From Chitinophagaceae bacterium (lineage in GTDB: Bacteria; Bacteroidota; Bacteroidia; Chitinophagales; Chitinophagaceae), in contig JADBXP010000009.1 of the NCBI GenBank assembly GCA_020403455.1, positions 1 through 64,000 on the forward strand: 64,000 nucleotides of DNA. Direction: 5' to 3'. Made by a program: the position numbers and the translations under genes. The notes below the pieces were generated by a model. The model saw nothing but the letters and a program-made list of their open reading frames with translations, had not been told where the DNA came from and ran no database searches. Of the stretch, positions 15,292 through 23,567 are shown one piece after another (the first letter of the stretch is position 1; each line of letters begins with the position of its first letter).

Positions 15292-15765
15292 ATGAAATTA
15301 TCAGAATTAAAAAATCACCTCACCCAACTCACAGAAGTTAACTTCCTGCTGCCAAACGGAGAAATGCTTCCGAAACATTATCACATCACAGAAGCAGGAC
15401 TAACAACCAAGCATTACATCGATTGTGGAGGAACCATCAGAAAAGAAGAAGTAATCTCTTTTCAATTGTGGGTGGCAGACGATTTCGACCATCGGTTATC
15501 TGTGAAAAAACTCAGTAACATTATACAACTCGCCGAACCAATATGGAACAACCGCGACCTTGAAGTTGAAGTAGAATATCAAAGTGAAAGCATCAGCAGA
15601 CACGGGCTTGAAATCAACGATTCCGGCTTCAAACTCATCAATAAGTTTACCGACTGTCTGGCAAAAGACAAATGCGGTGTTCCCACCGAGAAAATTAAAA
15701 TCAATTGGAGGGAAGTAAGTTCTACGCCATCAACCAGCTGCACACCGGGTTCGGGATGTTGCTAA
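15292..15765 (+). CDS. DUF6428 family protein, ars operon
   Basis: A 157-residue protein that matches the DUF6428 family as I recall it, with MKLSELKNHL at the start, a central HYHITEAGLTTKHYIDCGGTIR and a C-terminal Cys-rich tail (TSCTPGSGCC). The family is seen beside arsR and arsC in Bacteroidota, but no biochemical function is established. The conserved His and the Cys tail could bind arsenic or another soft metal; this is inference. It lies 10 bp after arsR and 59 bp before arsC. Confidence 0.72.
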   Translation: MKLSELKNHLTQLTEVNFLLPNGEMLPKHYHITEAGLTTKHYIDCGGTIRKEEVISFQLWVADDFDHRLSVKKLSNIIQLAEPIWNNRDLEVEVEYQSESISRHGLEINDSGFKLINKFTDCLAKDKCGVPTEKIKINWREVSSTPSTSCTPGSGCC

Positions 15766-15824
15766 TAATTCAAACCAAAGCGCAACCTGCAATTATTCAG
15801 TCACTTTTCTACTTTTTTGACAAC

Positions 15825-16244
15825 ATGATAAAGAAAAAGATCCTCGTACTTTGCACCGGTAACAGTTGCCGCAGCCAGATGGCACATGGCTATCTCGAAC
15901 ATTTCGGCGGAGAACAGGTAGAAGTTTACAGTGCCGGGGTAGAAACACATGGCGTGAACCCAAGAGCCATCTCATCCATGCGGGAAGATGGCATAGATAT
16001 AGCTCACCACACTTCCAACAACCTCTCGGAGTATATTACCCTGAATTTTGACTACCTCATTACTGTATGCGATAATGCCCAGGAGAGATGTCCGGTATTT
16101 CCGGGAAAAGCCACCCGATTGCACCACAATTTTCCTGATCCGGCGAAAGCCACCGGCAGCGAGGAAGAGATCATGGCCGCATTCCGCTCAACAAGAAATG
16201 AGATTCGCAGCTATTGCAAGGACTTCATTGAATCTATTACCTAA
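15825..16244 (+). CDS. arsC: Arsenate reductase, low-molecular-weight phosphatase type
   Basis: A 139-residue enzyme that reduces arsenate to arsenite. The phosphatase-like loop CTGNSCR contains nucleophile Cys10 and Arg16, and the resolving cysteines are Cys82 (VCDNAQ) and Cys89 (ERCPVFPG). These positions equal those of the thioredoxin-coupled arsenate reductase of Staphylococcus aureus, so thioredoxin is the likely electron donor. I choose the ATG at 15825, since the loop must lie about ten residues from the start; the upstream in-frame extension overlaps DUF6428. No ArsB or Acr3 arsenite pump follows, and the convergent serine hydrolase gene begins 28 bp later. Confidence 0.9.
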   Translation: MIKKKILVLCTGNSCRSQMAHGYLEHFGGEQVEVYSAGVETHGVNPRAISSMREDGIDIAHHTSNNLSEYITLNFDYLITVCDNAQERCPVFPGKATRLHHNFPDPAKATGSEEEIMAAFRSTRNEIRSYCKDFIESIT

Positions 16245-16272
16245 AACAGTTGCAAGAAATAGTGCATTAGTT

Positions 16273-17412
16273 CTAGTCGCGTTGTACGATCAAATGATCA
16301 TAGAGCAACAACATGGCTTGTCGCAGAAATGAGTTAACGCCGGCTGTATTGCCCGGAACAACACCGTTGCTGATCAGAACAAATCCAAATTTTTTATCGG
16401 GCTGGAAAAACATGGCGCTGTGGAGTCCGTATGCCGAACCGGTATGTCCCCAGAGCAATTGGCCCGGAATTATTTTATCAGAATTCTCAATAGCAAACGC
16501 ATAATGGGTATCAGACTTTAAGGGTGTTTGCATGAGCCGTGCACTCTTGCGTGAAATGATTCTCTTGCCTACATTCTTTCCCTGGCGACTGTGCATGATC
16601 ATGTAGTGCGCCAGGTCTGAAGCGCTGATCTTCATACCACCGGTAGGGGAAAACAAAGGGGCAGAATAACCCAGCTGATAATTGGCTACCTCCCGAGTTC
16701 GGGAAGCATAGGCTCCCGGTGATAAAACAAACCTTCCCGAATCAGAGCGGTACTCATAAATAGAGGCCAGCCTCGAAGTGTCGAGTTCATCTAAATTATA
16801 GCCACCGTAAAGTCGAAGCGGAGCAAGCACATGGTTATATACATACTGGTCGAATCTTTCCCCCGATACACGCTCAATGATTGCACCAATCATGTTATAA
16901 TTCATGTTGCAGTAACTGAATTTTGATCCGGGAGGATAATTGCTATAGGCATCCATCCACTTTGTATTTTTTTCAGGATGAATGGCATCGAGTGTGAAAT
17001 ATCCCTGGCTGTCATTGATTGAGGACAGATGTGACATCATCAGTCGCAGGGTGATGATACTGTCCGGGTAGCGGGGATTGCGCACCGGGAAACCGATTAA
17101 ATCACTTACATCCTGATCAATGGAAAGCTTTCCCTGCTCTTGTAATTGCATAATAGCAGTTGCGGAAAAAGATTTTGAAATGGAAGCAATGCGAAACATG
17201 CAATCATTGGAAAGCGAAATCCCTCTTTCCAGGTTCTTATAGCCAAAAGAGTGCGTGTAGATGATCTTATTATTCTTGACAACAGCAACTGATAAGCCAA
17301 CAACAGGCTTTGTTTTCATTAGTGAATCAATATAAGTGGTAATTTTTTCTGCTTGGGTAAAGCTCTTTGTAGTTAATATCACCAGCAACAGGGAGATGGA
17401 AATTTTTCGCAT
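16273..17412 (-). CDS. Serine hydrolase, class C beta-lactamase-like
   Basis: A 379-residue secreted protein of the beta-lactamase/penicillin-binding fold. A signal peptide covers about residues 1-20 (ISLLLVILTTKSFTQ). The catalytic SxxK is Ser77-Ile-Ser-Lys80, the YxN-type motif is in SYCNMNYN near 180, and the KTG-equivalent is HTGSAYG near 333. This family contains esterases, D-aminopeptidases and DD-peptidases as well as beta-lactamases, and sequence alone does not choose among them. It is convergent with arsC and divergent from the M20 peptidase gene. Confidence 0.85.
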   Translation of the reverse strand: MRKISISLLLVILTTKSFTQAEKITTYIDSLMKTKPVVGLSVAVVKNNKIIYTHSFGYKNLERGISLSNDCMFRIASISKSFSATAIMQLQEQGKLSIDQDVSDLIGFPVRNPRYPDSIITLRLMMSHLSSINDSQGYFTLDAIHPEKNTKWMDAYSNYPPGSKFSYCNMNYNMIGAIIERVSGERFDQYVYNHVLAPLRLYGGYNLDELDTSRLASIYEYRSDSGRFVLSPGAYASRTREVANYQLGYSAPLFSPTGGMKISASDLAHYMIMHSRQGKNVGKRIISRKSARLMQTPLKSDTHYAFAIENSDKIIPGQLLWGHTGSAYGLHSAMFFQPDKKFGFVLISNGVVPGNTAGVNSFLRQAMLLLYDHLIVQRD

Positions 17413-17470
17413 AACTGAAAATAGTACATTTCAATGGAAGCTAGAAGTCACAGCTTAGCGATGATTTAAT

Positions 17471-17478
17471 TATATTTG
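17471..17478 (+). promoter_or_regulatory. Candidate -7 element (TATATTTG) before the M20 peptidase
   Basis: TATATTTG matches TAnnTTTG and lies 15 bp before the ATG at 17494. No clear -33 TTG is seen at the usual spacing. If real, the leader would be only about ten bases long. Confidence 0.4.
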
Positions 17479-17493
17479 AACAAACACGACCGT

Positions 17494-18939
17494 ATGGGAA
17501 AGCTTATCCGATATTTTCTCCTGGCAGCATTGTTGCTCCTCACCGGAATACTTGTTTTTAATACTTCCAAAAAGAGCGAACCCGATAACAGCGTTGCTAT
17601 AGAAAAAATTACATTTTCCGGTGACTCCGCTGTTTTTCACATGAGTCGGGCCATTCAGATCAAAACTGTTTCAAAAGGAGATACTTTACCCATAGATACT
17701 GCCGAGTTCGTTGCCTTCAGACAATTCCTGGAAGGCAGCTATCCGTTGATACACCGACAACTGAAGCGACAAGTTTTCAATGAATTCAGTTACCTGTATG
17801 AATGGAAGGGCAAGGACAGCAGTCTGGCCCCCTGGGTACTGATGGCGCACCAGGATGTGGTGCCAGTGGAGGGTGCAGCTGAAAAAAACTGGACAGTGCC
17901 CAGTTTCGGTGGAATAATTAAAAATGATACCATTTGGGGAAGAGGGGCTGTCGATGACAAATCTTCATTGGTAGCCATCATGGAAGCGGTAGAAAAATTA
18001 TTGCAGCAAGGTTTTGTTCCGGCACGAACCATTTATATTGCTTTCGGACATGATGAAGAAGTAGCGGGAAGAAGAGGGGCCCGTGCCATCAGTACCTGGA
18101 TGCGGGAACAAAAAATCAGACCTGCACTGGTACTCGATGAGGGTGGACAAATTGATACAGAACATTTCAAAGATTTAGGCAGACCCGTAGCTATTATCGC
18201 TACAGGCGAAAAGGGATATACCAACATTGATCTGAGTGTTGAAATTCCCGGTGGACACTCATCTATGCCTTCCCAAGAAACAGCCATCGATGTATTGAAC
18301 AAAGCAATTGCCGCAGTGCGGGAAAAACAAATGCCGGGAACAATAACTCCGGTTGTGGAAGAGATGATTCGCCGTACCAATGCACCCGGTCCATTCCTCA
18401 AAAGAATGGTAACACAGAACCTGTGGCTAACAACTCCTTTGGTGAAATGGGAAATGGAAAAATCAAAAGAAACAAATGCCCTTATTCATACGACCCTTGT
18501 TCCCACTATTGTGCAAGCAGGAATTAAAGACAATGTCATTCCAACATTTGCCAAAGCAACTTTCAACAGCCGCATCCTGCAGGGCCAAACCAGTGACGAT
18601 GTGCTGGCATTCGTAAAAAAAGCAGTGAATGATGAGCGGGTCGTGATCACCAAACAAACCAAGTCCCTTATCGAACCATCGCCCATGACTTCATTCAAAG
18701 ACCCGGCCTTTGCTCAATTAGAAAATATCTTTAAAAAAGCCGTTCCCGGGGTTGTTGTCAGTCCGTTCCTGATGATAGGCGCATCAGATGCGCGTTATTT
18801 CAGGGACTTTAGCGAGGCTGTACTTAATTTTTCTGCCATCCAGAACATGAAAGGATTTCATGGCATTGATGAGCGCATTGGCATCAAAGATCTGGACAGA
18901 ATGATCTGGTTTTACCAGGAACTATTGCGTTTGCAATAG
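17494..18939 (+). CDS. M20 family metallopeptidase (carboxypeptidase S-like)
   Basis: A 481-residue zinc peptidase with an N-terminal membrane anchor or signal (YFLLAALLLLTGILVF, about 6-22). Metal-site motifs appear in order: MAHQDVVPV (His and Asp), WGRGAVDDKSS, then HDEEVAGRRGA with the paired acidic residues, and SDARYF near the end. The dimerisation-type domain lies in the middle. M20 enzymes of this group cleave dipeptides, N-acyl amino acids or C-terminal residues; the substrate here is unknown. I choose the ATG at 17494 over the TTG at 17476, which lies within a -7-like promoter element. Confidence 0.88.
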   Translation: MGKLIRYFLLAALLLLTGILVFNTSKKSEPDNSVAIEKITFSGDSAVFHMSRAIQIKTVSKGDTLPIDTAEFVAFRQFLEGSYPLIHRQLKRQVFNEFSYLYEWKGKDSSLAPWVLMAHQDVVPVEGAAEKNWTVPSFGGIIKNDTIWGRGAVDDKSSLVAIMEAVEKLLQQGFVPARTIYIAFGHDEEVAGRRGARAISTWMREQKIRPALVLDEGGQIDTEHFKDLGRPVAIIATGEKGYTNIDLSVEIPGGHSSMPSQETAIDVLNKAIAAVREKQMPGTITPVVEEMIRRTNAPGPFLKRMVTQNLWLTTPLVKWEMEKSKETNALIHTTLVPTIVQAGIKDNVIPTFAKATFNSRILQGQTSDDVLAFVKKAVNDERVVITKQTKSLIEPSPMTSFKDPAFAQLENIFKKAVPGVVVSPFLMIGASDARYFRDFSEAVLNFSAIQNMKGFHGIDERIGIKDLDRMIWFYQELLRLQ

Positions 18940-19113
18940 TTTGCTTTACTTATTCTTAGCAAAACAAAGGAACGCATTCTTGCCCCCAATTCCTGTAGCA
19001 ACAAGCTGAATTACAACTTAATGCCGTCATTTACCTGCTGCGATTATTCAGCTTTCAGTAATAAATTATCAGATAAACTGACAAATATCATTTTTCACCG
19101 GAAACTTAACAGG

Positions 19114-19121
19114 TAGCTTTG
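19114..19121 (+). promoter_or_regulatory. Candidate -7 element (TAGCTTTG) in the 18940-19154 gap
   Basis: TAGCTTTG fits TAnnTTTG and lies 33 bp before the ATG of the coiled-coil protein gene. No convincing -33 TTG accompanies it. Nothing else recognisable occurs in the 215-bp gap. Confidence 0.35.
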
Positions 19122-19154
19122 GTGTATCATTTAGTAACTACTTAATCTTTTTCT

Positions 19155-19535
19155 ATGTCATACACCAATGTTTTGAACCTGTCAAACCAACCCAAAGAAT
19201 TAGAGCACATGCTTAAATTCTATGAACAAGAAATCAATTTCTTAGAAAAACTGCTTGGGGAAGTGGTGAGCAAGAATACTTCCAGGGAAGCACTCACCGA
19301 AGCAGAACATTTTCAAAACCAGTTCTTCGTACAAAAGAAAAACATTGAAGAATTGGAAACAAGGATACACCGCCATCATCAGCAAACAGCCGATAATGCC
19401 AAGAATCATGCCGGCAAGGTAGATGAACGGCTACACCGGGAAAATCAGTTAATTGGTGAAGAAATAACTTCCATAGAAAAAATCATTGCTGATTTACGGG
19501 CAGCTTACAAGAATTATCTTGTTAAGTGGATGTAA
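19155..19535 (+). CDS. Hypothetical coiled-coil protein
   Basis: A 126-residue protein with no signal peptide and no recognised family. It is almost wholly helical: residues 14-75 and 85-120 have the heptad-like spacing of hydrophobic residues among Glu, Lys and Gln expected of coiled coils, with a short His-rich stretch (IHRHHQQT, about 71-78) between. It could form a small helical bundle or adaptor. It is followed in the same direction by arginase after 74 bp, but a -7-like element directly before the arginase ATG suggests separate transcription. Its reality is supported by clean start, length and codon content. Confidence 0.65.
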   Translation: MSYTNVLNLSNQPKELEHMLKFYEQEINFLEKLLGEVVSKNTSREALTEAEHFQNQFFVQKKNIEELETRIHRHHQQTADNAKNHAGKVDERLHRENQLIGEEITSIEKIIADLRAAYKNYLVKWM

Positions 19536-19598
19536 ATCCGTTGAATTTTTTTCACACGAATTAAGCGACTAGTTTTTCTCCGGCTGAAACTCCGGCCT

Positions 19599-19606
19599 TA
19601 CCTTTG
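19599..19606 (+). promoter_or_regulatory. Candidate -7 element (TACCTTTG) abutting the arginase start
   Basis: TACCTTTG ends 3 bp before the ATG at 19610. Transcription would begin at or beside the start codon, giving a leaderless mRNA. A near-identical arrangement occurs at 28194-28206. Confidence 0.45.
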
Positions 19607-19609
19607 GGT

Positions 19610-20557
19610 ATGTCCATCCAGCTAATAAAAAATCGCTCTGATATTGGTGCCGGGACCCGTGGTTCTGATCTAGGTATCGATGCCTTAGAAATCGCTGCCA
19701 TCAATTCAGGTAACGATTTCTTTCACAAGCACGATTATGTGGACGTTCCTACCCGCAATGAAACGATCTATCATAAGAAGACGAATACTTTCGCTAAAAG
19801 AATCGAACATGTAGCTGAACAATGTGAGCGGGTAGCATTGGCCGTACAAGCTTCTCTTAAAGCCGGTCATACGCCAATCGTTCTTTCAGGCGATCATTCT
19901 TCTGCATTGGGAACCATCAGTGGCATCAAAGCAGCTTTTCCCGACAATCAACTCGGCGTTATCTGGATAGACGCCCATTCAGACATCCACTCCCCCTATA
20001 CATCTCCTTCCGGCAATATCCATGGTATGCCCTTGGCAGCTGCGCTGGCGGAAGACAACCTGTCCTGTCAAATCAATTACCCGGAAAAAAGTACCATTGA
20101 TCTCTGGGAACGGCTGAAAAATATTGGCTGCCCGGAAGCTAAAATTGTTCCGGAACATTTAATTTATTATGGTCTTCGAGATTTCGAATCTGCAGAGGAC
20201 GAGTTTATAACGCAAAAAAATATCCGTGTTTTCACGGTAGCCGAGACCCGTGAAATAACCATAGCCGACTGCGTGAATACAACAAAAGAGTTGCTGAAAA
20301 ATTGTGACCTGGTTTATATCTCTTTTGATGTCGATAGCATGGACTGCAATGCAGTTTCTCATGGTACCGGTACGCCCGTACCCAACGGCTTCTTCCCGGA
20401 AGAAATCAAAGAATTGCTATCACAACTGATACATGCCCTTCCTATCACTTGTCTCGAAGTGGCAGAAATCAACCCGCTCTTAGATACAAAAGGGAATTTT
20501 ATGGCTGAAACTGCTTTTCAATTGCTCGAATCAGCTACGAGGCAAATGGAGGGTTAG
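19610..20557 (+). CDS. rocF: Arginase
   Basis: A 315-residue ureohydrolase with the binuclear manganese motifs SGDHS (about 96-100), IDAHSDIH (near 120) and SFDVDSMD (near 230), and a late Glu in EVAEINP. The stretch SPSGNIHGMPLA following DAHSDIH is the substrate-binding signature of arginases rather than agmatinases, so the reaction is arginine to ornithine plus urea. I choose the ATG at 19610; an in-frame TTG two codons upstream lies in the promoter-like sequence. With the deiminase/CtlX pair at 3.9-6.3 kb, this organism appears to have two independent routes from arginine to ornithine. Confidence 0.88.
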   Translation: MSIQLIKNRSDIGAGTRGSDLGIDALEIAAINSGNDFFHKHDYVDVPTRNETIYHKKTNTFAKRIEHVAEQCERVALAVQASLKAGHTPIVLSGDHSSALGTISGIKAAFPDNQLGVIWIDAHSDIHSPYTSPSGNIHGMPLAAALAEDNLSCQINYPEKSTIDLWERLKNIGCPEAKIVPEHLIYYGLRDFESAEDEFITQKNIRVFTVAETREITIADCVNTTKELLKNCDLVYISFDVDSMDCNAVSHGTGTPVPNGFFPEEIKELLSQLIHALPITCLEVAEINPLLDTKGNFMAETAFQLLESATRQMEG

Positions 20558-20644
20558 TTCTACTTTGCTATCTCTCCGATTCACGGTAAAGATTATAATA
20601 GCTCCTGCATCATCCAAGTCCCATAAGATTGTAAACCAATCTAC

Positions 20645-21901
20645 TCAACTACCGGCAACAGTTGGCTGCTTTTCAATGCTCCCAAATAAGGAATATAAGA
20701 AGTTCCTGAAATTGGGATTGTTCTGATAAAAAAGTATGGCATGCTCTGATTGCCTAAAAGCGCGCATGGATTTTTTATTCATTTTACTTTTTACAGAGTC
20801 GGGCAATGAGAAAGAAAAGTCAATTGAACGGCAAAAAACATCCGGAATTTTCTGTTGAATGATGCGGGTGGTCTTTTCTACCTCGCCACCTGCATCTGCA
20901 CCGAGGGCAGTATTGCCAAACATTTTTGGGAACAAGCCCCCTTTGGTTACCGCATAATCATAGTGGTTGAAACCAATCACGACTCTCTTAAGTTGGAGGC
21001 GTTGTTCCGCTGGAACAGTATTGCCAATTCCAGCGAAAATCTCCGTACCACTAATAGCAGGTGCTAGCATCCCTATTTGTATCTGCTTTTGAGCAGGGGT
21101 AGATATGGTAGAAGACTGATAATCTGTTTCTAGTTTTTCCTGAAAATCTTTGGGCCAGATGGCAGGATTGAACAATGCATGGGTTGCCACACTAGCACCC
21201 AGACTGTGGGTTAGAAAAGTAATTTTTGTGTCGTTGTCCAACCCCCTTAACAAACTCCGCAATCCCAACCCAACTTTTGCGGAATTCAGTCTGGCTTTTT
21301 GCCAGATAAAAGGTGTAGCAGTCCCTGACCCTAAATCTGTAAGTCCATCCCAAAAGACCTCTACATATACGGGTGGTTTTGCCAGAAAAGCATTGAGTGA
21401 TCTGCGCAGGGAAAAATAGTAAGCGTCCGGAGCAGGGTCGTTGAATCCATGAATCAATATGACTACTTCGGTAGCTGACAGCTTGTTCATCGCTTGTTTT
21501 ACTTTTTCTATGGCCTGCTGCCGAAGAATTCTTTGTAAGCGAATGAAGAAACGTTCCGTCGTATCTGACAAAGCGAGATTATAGCGCTGGTGTATGAAGA
21601 CATTGTTCAGTGAATCGTTCCTGCGCAATGCATATTCAATGGTGGCGAATTCCGGGTTAGACTGATCTCTGCTTACATTCCGATGATGCAGCAGATAAAA
21701 ATAGTGGGGCGTTACATGTGCTTCCGGAGGATACAAATAGCCTTCCCTGTCATAATACAACTTTACCACCCCCGGTTCATCTATGCGAGGTACCATGAGA
21801 ACATTGCGCGCTTTAAATCCGCAAGCACTAAAAACAATGCAAACTATACTTCCTGCAAGAATGAAGATGTGTCTTTGCAAGTAGAAGTTTCTATTTTTCA
21901 T
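20645..21901 (-). CDS. Alpha/beta-hydrolase lipoprotein (DUF900-like)
   Basis: A 418-residue predicted lipoprotein: the signal ends at a lipobox-like FSAC (Cys about 25-27 residues in). The hydrolase core shows VVILIHGFNDPAPDAYYF, the oxyanion-type strand-loop, and the nucleophile elbow FLTHSLGASVATHAL. Bacterial DUF900-type proteins of this sort are poorly characterised serine hydrolases or lipases exposed at the cell surface. I choose the ATG at 21901 because the upstream GTG would add residues before a normal signal peptide. The HerA-like ATPase gene ends 36 bp upstream, so the two may be cotranscribed. Confidence 0.75.
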   Translation of the reverse strand: MKNRNFYLQRHIFILAGSIVCIVFSACGFKARNVLMVPRIDEPGVVKLYYDREGYLYPPEAHVTPHYFYLLHHRNVSRDQSNPEFATIEYALRRNDSLNNVFIHQRYNLALSDTTERFFIRLQRILRQQAIEKVKQAMNKLSATEVVILIHGFNDPAPDAYYFSLRRSLNAFLAKPPVYVEVFWDGLTDLGSGTATPFIWQKARLNSAKVGLGLRSLLRGLDNDTKITFLTHSLGASVATHALFNPAIWPKDFQEKLETDYQSSTISTPAQKQIQIGMLAPAISGTEIFAGIGNTVPAEQRLQLKRVVIGFNHYDYAVTKGGLFPKMFGNTALGADAGGEVEKTTRIIQQKIPDVFCRSIDFSFSLPDSVKSKMNKKSMRAFRQSEHAILFYQNNPNFRNFLYSLFGSIEKQPTVAGS

Positions 21902-21937
21902 TTCGGTTTGTTCCGCCAGTTTACCTGTGGCTATCAC

Positions 21938-23473
21938 TTATCTTCTTCGCGATCTTCCGGTCAGTCCAAGAGCCCCCAATAAACTCCGGGTTATCACGCT
22001 GGCAGCAGTTCTTCCTACCTGCTTGACTACCGGGTTATCAAAGAAAGATGGTTCACGTGTTGTTCTTCCTCCATTACCTGCAGCCGGCTTCTCTTCCGCC
22101 TGCGGAGCAGCGGCGGCAGCTGCTTCAAGCTTTCTTGTTAATATCTCATGTGCGCTGTCGCTATCGATCTCTTTGGCATACTTGGCGGCTAACTTACTGC
22201 TTGCTACCAGTTGGTCGATCTCTGCATCTGTTAATACATCCATGCGGCTGCGGGGAGCACAGAGCATCGTGTGTACCAAGGGTGTCGGAATACCTTTTTC
22301 ATTCAACAGCGTTACCAATGCCTCTCCTATTCCCAATTGTGTGAGTAACTCATCCGTTTTATAAAAATCAGTCATGGGAAAATTTTCTGCTGCCTGCTTG
22401 ATGGTTTTCCTGTCAGCTGCCGTGAATGCACGCAGTGCATGCTGAACTTTTAAGCCGAGCTGACTTAAAATAGCAGCCGGAATATCCTGCGGATTCTGTG
22501 TGCAGAAAAATATGCCTATCCCCTTGGAACGGATCAACTTGATGACCGTCTCCAGTTGTTGCAACAATGCCTGACTAGCTTCATTGAAAATCAGGTGGGC
22601 TTCATCAATGAACATCACCAGCTTGGGCTTATCGAGGTCGCCTTCTTCCGGACAGGTAGCATAGAGTTCTGCCAGCAACTGCAACATAAAAGTAGAAAAC
22701 AACTTTGGCCTGTCTTGCATATCGGTTACCCGCAACACATGTATCATTCCTCGTCCATCCGAACTAATGCGCATCAAATCTTCTACATCAAAACTTCTTT
22801 CACCAAAAAAACGGTCAGCCCCCTGTTGCTGTAATTCCACCACCTTCCTCAGAATCGTACCGGTAGAAGTGGTTGAGATTTTACCATAGGTTTTCTCTAT
22901 CTCCTGCTTTCCTTCATCACCTATGTATTGCAATACTTTGATGAAATCTTTGAGGTCAAGCAAGGGCATCTGGTTGTCATCACAATATTTAAATATCAAA
23001 GCCACCAAACCGCCCTGCACATCATTGAGGCCTAGAATCTTACTCAAAAGTACCGGACCAAACTCTGTTACGGTGGCCCGCATGCGGATGCCCTTCTCAT
23101 TGCTCAGGGTCATCAGGTCAACCGGATAGGCAGCCGGCTTGTATTCCATTCCCAACTGCTGGTAACGTGCATTGATCTTGTCATTGGCAGCTCCGGCAGC
23201 GGCGATGCCACTCAGATCACCTTTGATATCCATCAACAAAACAGGGATGCTATTATCACTCAGACATTCACTGATCATTTGCAGGGTCTTCGTCTTACCC
23301 GTACCGGTGGCGCCGGCGATCAAACCATGGCGGTTCAAGGTTTTAAGTGGAAGGAATACATCGGCATCGGGCACCACCTCGCCATTGAACATGGCCCTGC
23401 CGATTTTTACATGTTCACCTTTGAATGTATAACCTGTTTGTACAGTTTCAAGTAGTTTGCTAGCTTCAGACAT
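21938..23473 (-). CDS. HerA-like helicase/ATPase (DUF853 family)
   Basis: A 511-residue P-loop ATPase. Walker A is GATGTGKTKTL (about 55-65), and Walker B is LVMFIDEAHLIF near 290, followed by a sensor-type stretch FFCTQNPQDIP. The whole resembles the YjgR/DUF853 group of HerA-FtsK-type ATPases, whose role is not well defined. The C-terminus has an Ala/Glu-rich linker (AAAAAAPQAEEKPAAG) and a basic tail. No NurA nuclease or Sir2 partner of the known HerA defence systems is adjacent. I choose the ATG at 23473; one or two earlier starts lie within 9 bp. Confidence 0.83.
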   Translation of the reverse strand: MSEASKLLETVQTGYTFKGEHVKIGRAMFNGEVVPDADVFLPLKTLNRHGLIAGATGTGKTKTLQMISECLSDNSIPVLLMDIKGDLSGIAAAGAANDKINARYQQLGMEYKPAAYPVDLMTLSNEKGIRMRATVTEFGPVLLSKILGLNDVQGGLVALIFKYCDDNQMPLLDLKDFIKVLQYIGDEGKQEIEKTYGKISTTSTGTILRKVVELQQQGADRFFGERSFDVEDLMRISSDGRGMIHVLRVTDMQDRPKLFSTFMLQLLAELYATCPEEGDLDKPKLVMFIDEAHLIFNEASQALLQQLETVIKLIRSKGIGIFFCTQNPQDIPAAILSQLGLKVQHALRAFTAADRKTIKQAAENFPMTDFYKTDELLTQLGIGEALVTLLNEKGIPTPLVHTMLCAPRSRMDVLTDAEIDQLVASSKLAAKYAKEIDSDSAHEILTRKLEAAAAAAPQAEEKPAAGNGGRTTREPSFFDNPVVKQVGRTAASVITRSLLGALGLTGRSRRR

Positions 23474-23567
23474 GTGCATCAATTTGATGGGAAGATAAGA
23501 AAGAACTTAAAATTAGTTGACTGCTTGGAAATATCTATGTAATTTTTGGATGAAATAAGGAGAGCAA

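Noticed and set aside
15705..15824. N-terminal extension of arsC
   Set aside because: It overlaps the DUF6428 gene and would push the catalytic Cys far from its normal position near residue 10.
16048..16332. ORF overlapping the arsC 3' end
   Set aside because: It is in another frame over arsC and the convergent serine hydrolase end, with no family match; a shadow.
18940..18963. Hairpin TTTGCT/AGCAAA after the M20 peptidase as terminator
   Set aside because: Only 6 bp with a 12-nt loop and no T-run.
19610..20557. Agmatinase instead of arginase
   Set aside because: The SPSGNIHGMPLA segment after DAHSDIH is an arginase signature.
21938..23473. HerA-based anti-phage defence system
   Set aside because: No NurA, Sir2 or other effector gene is adjacent, and the neighbours are a lipoprotein hydrolase and a ceramidase-like gene.
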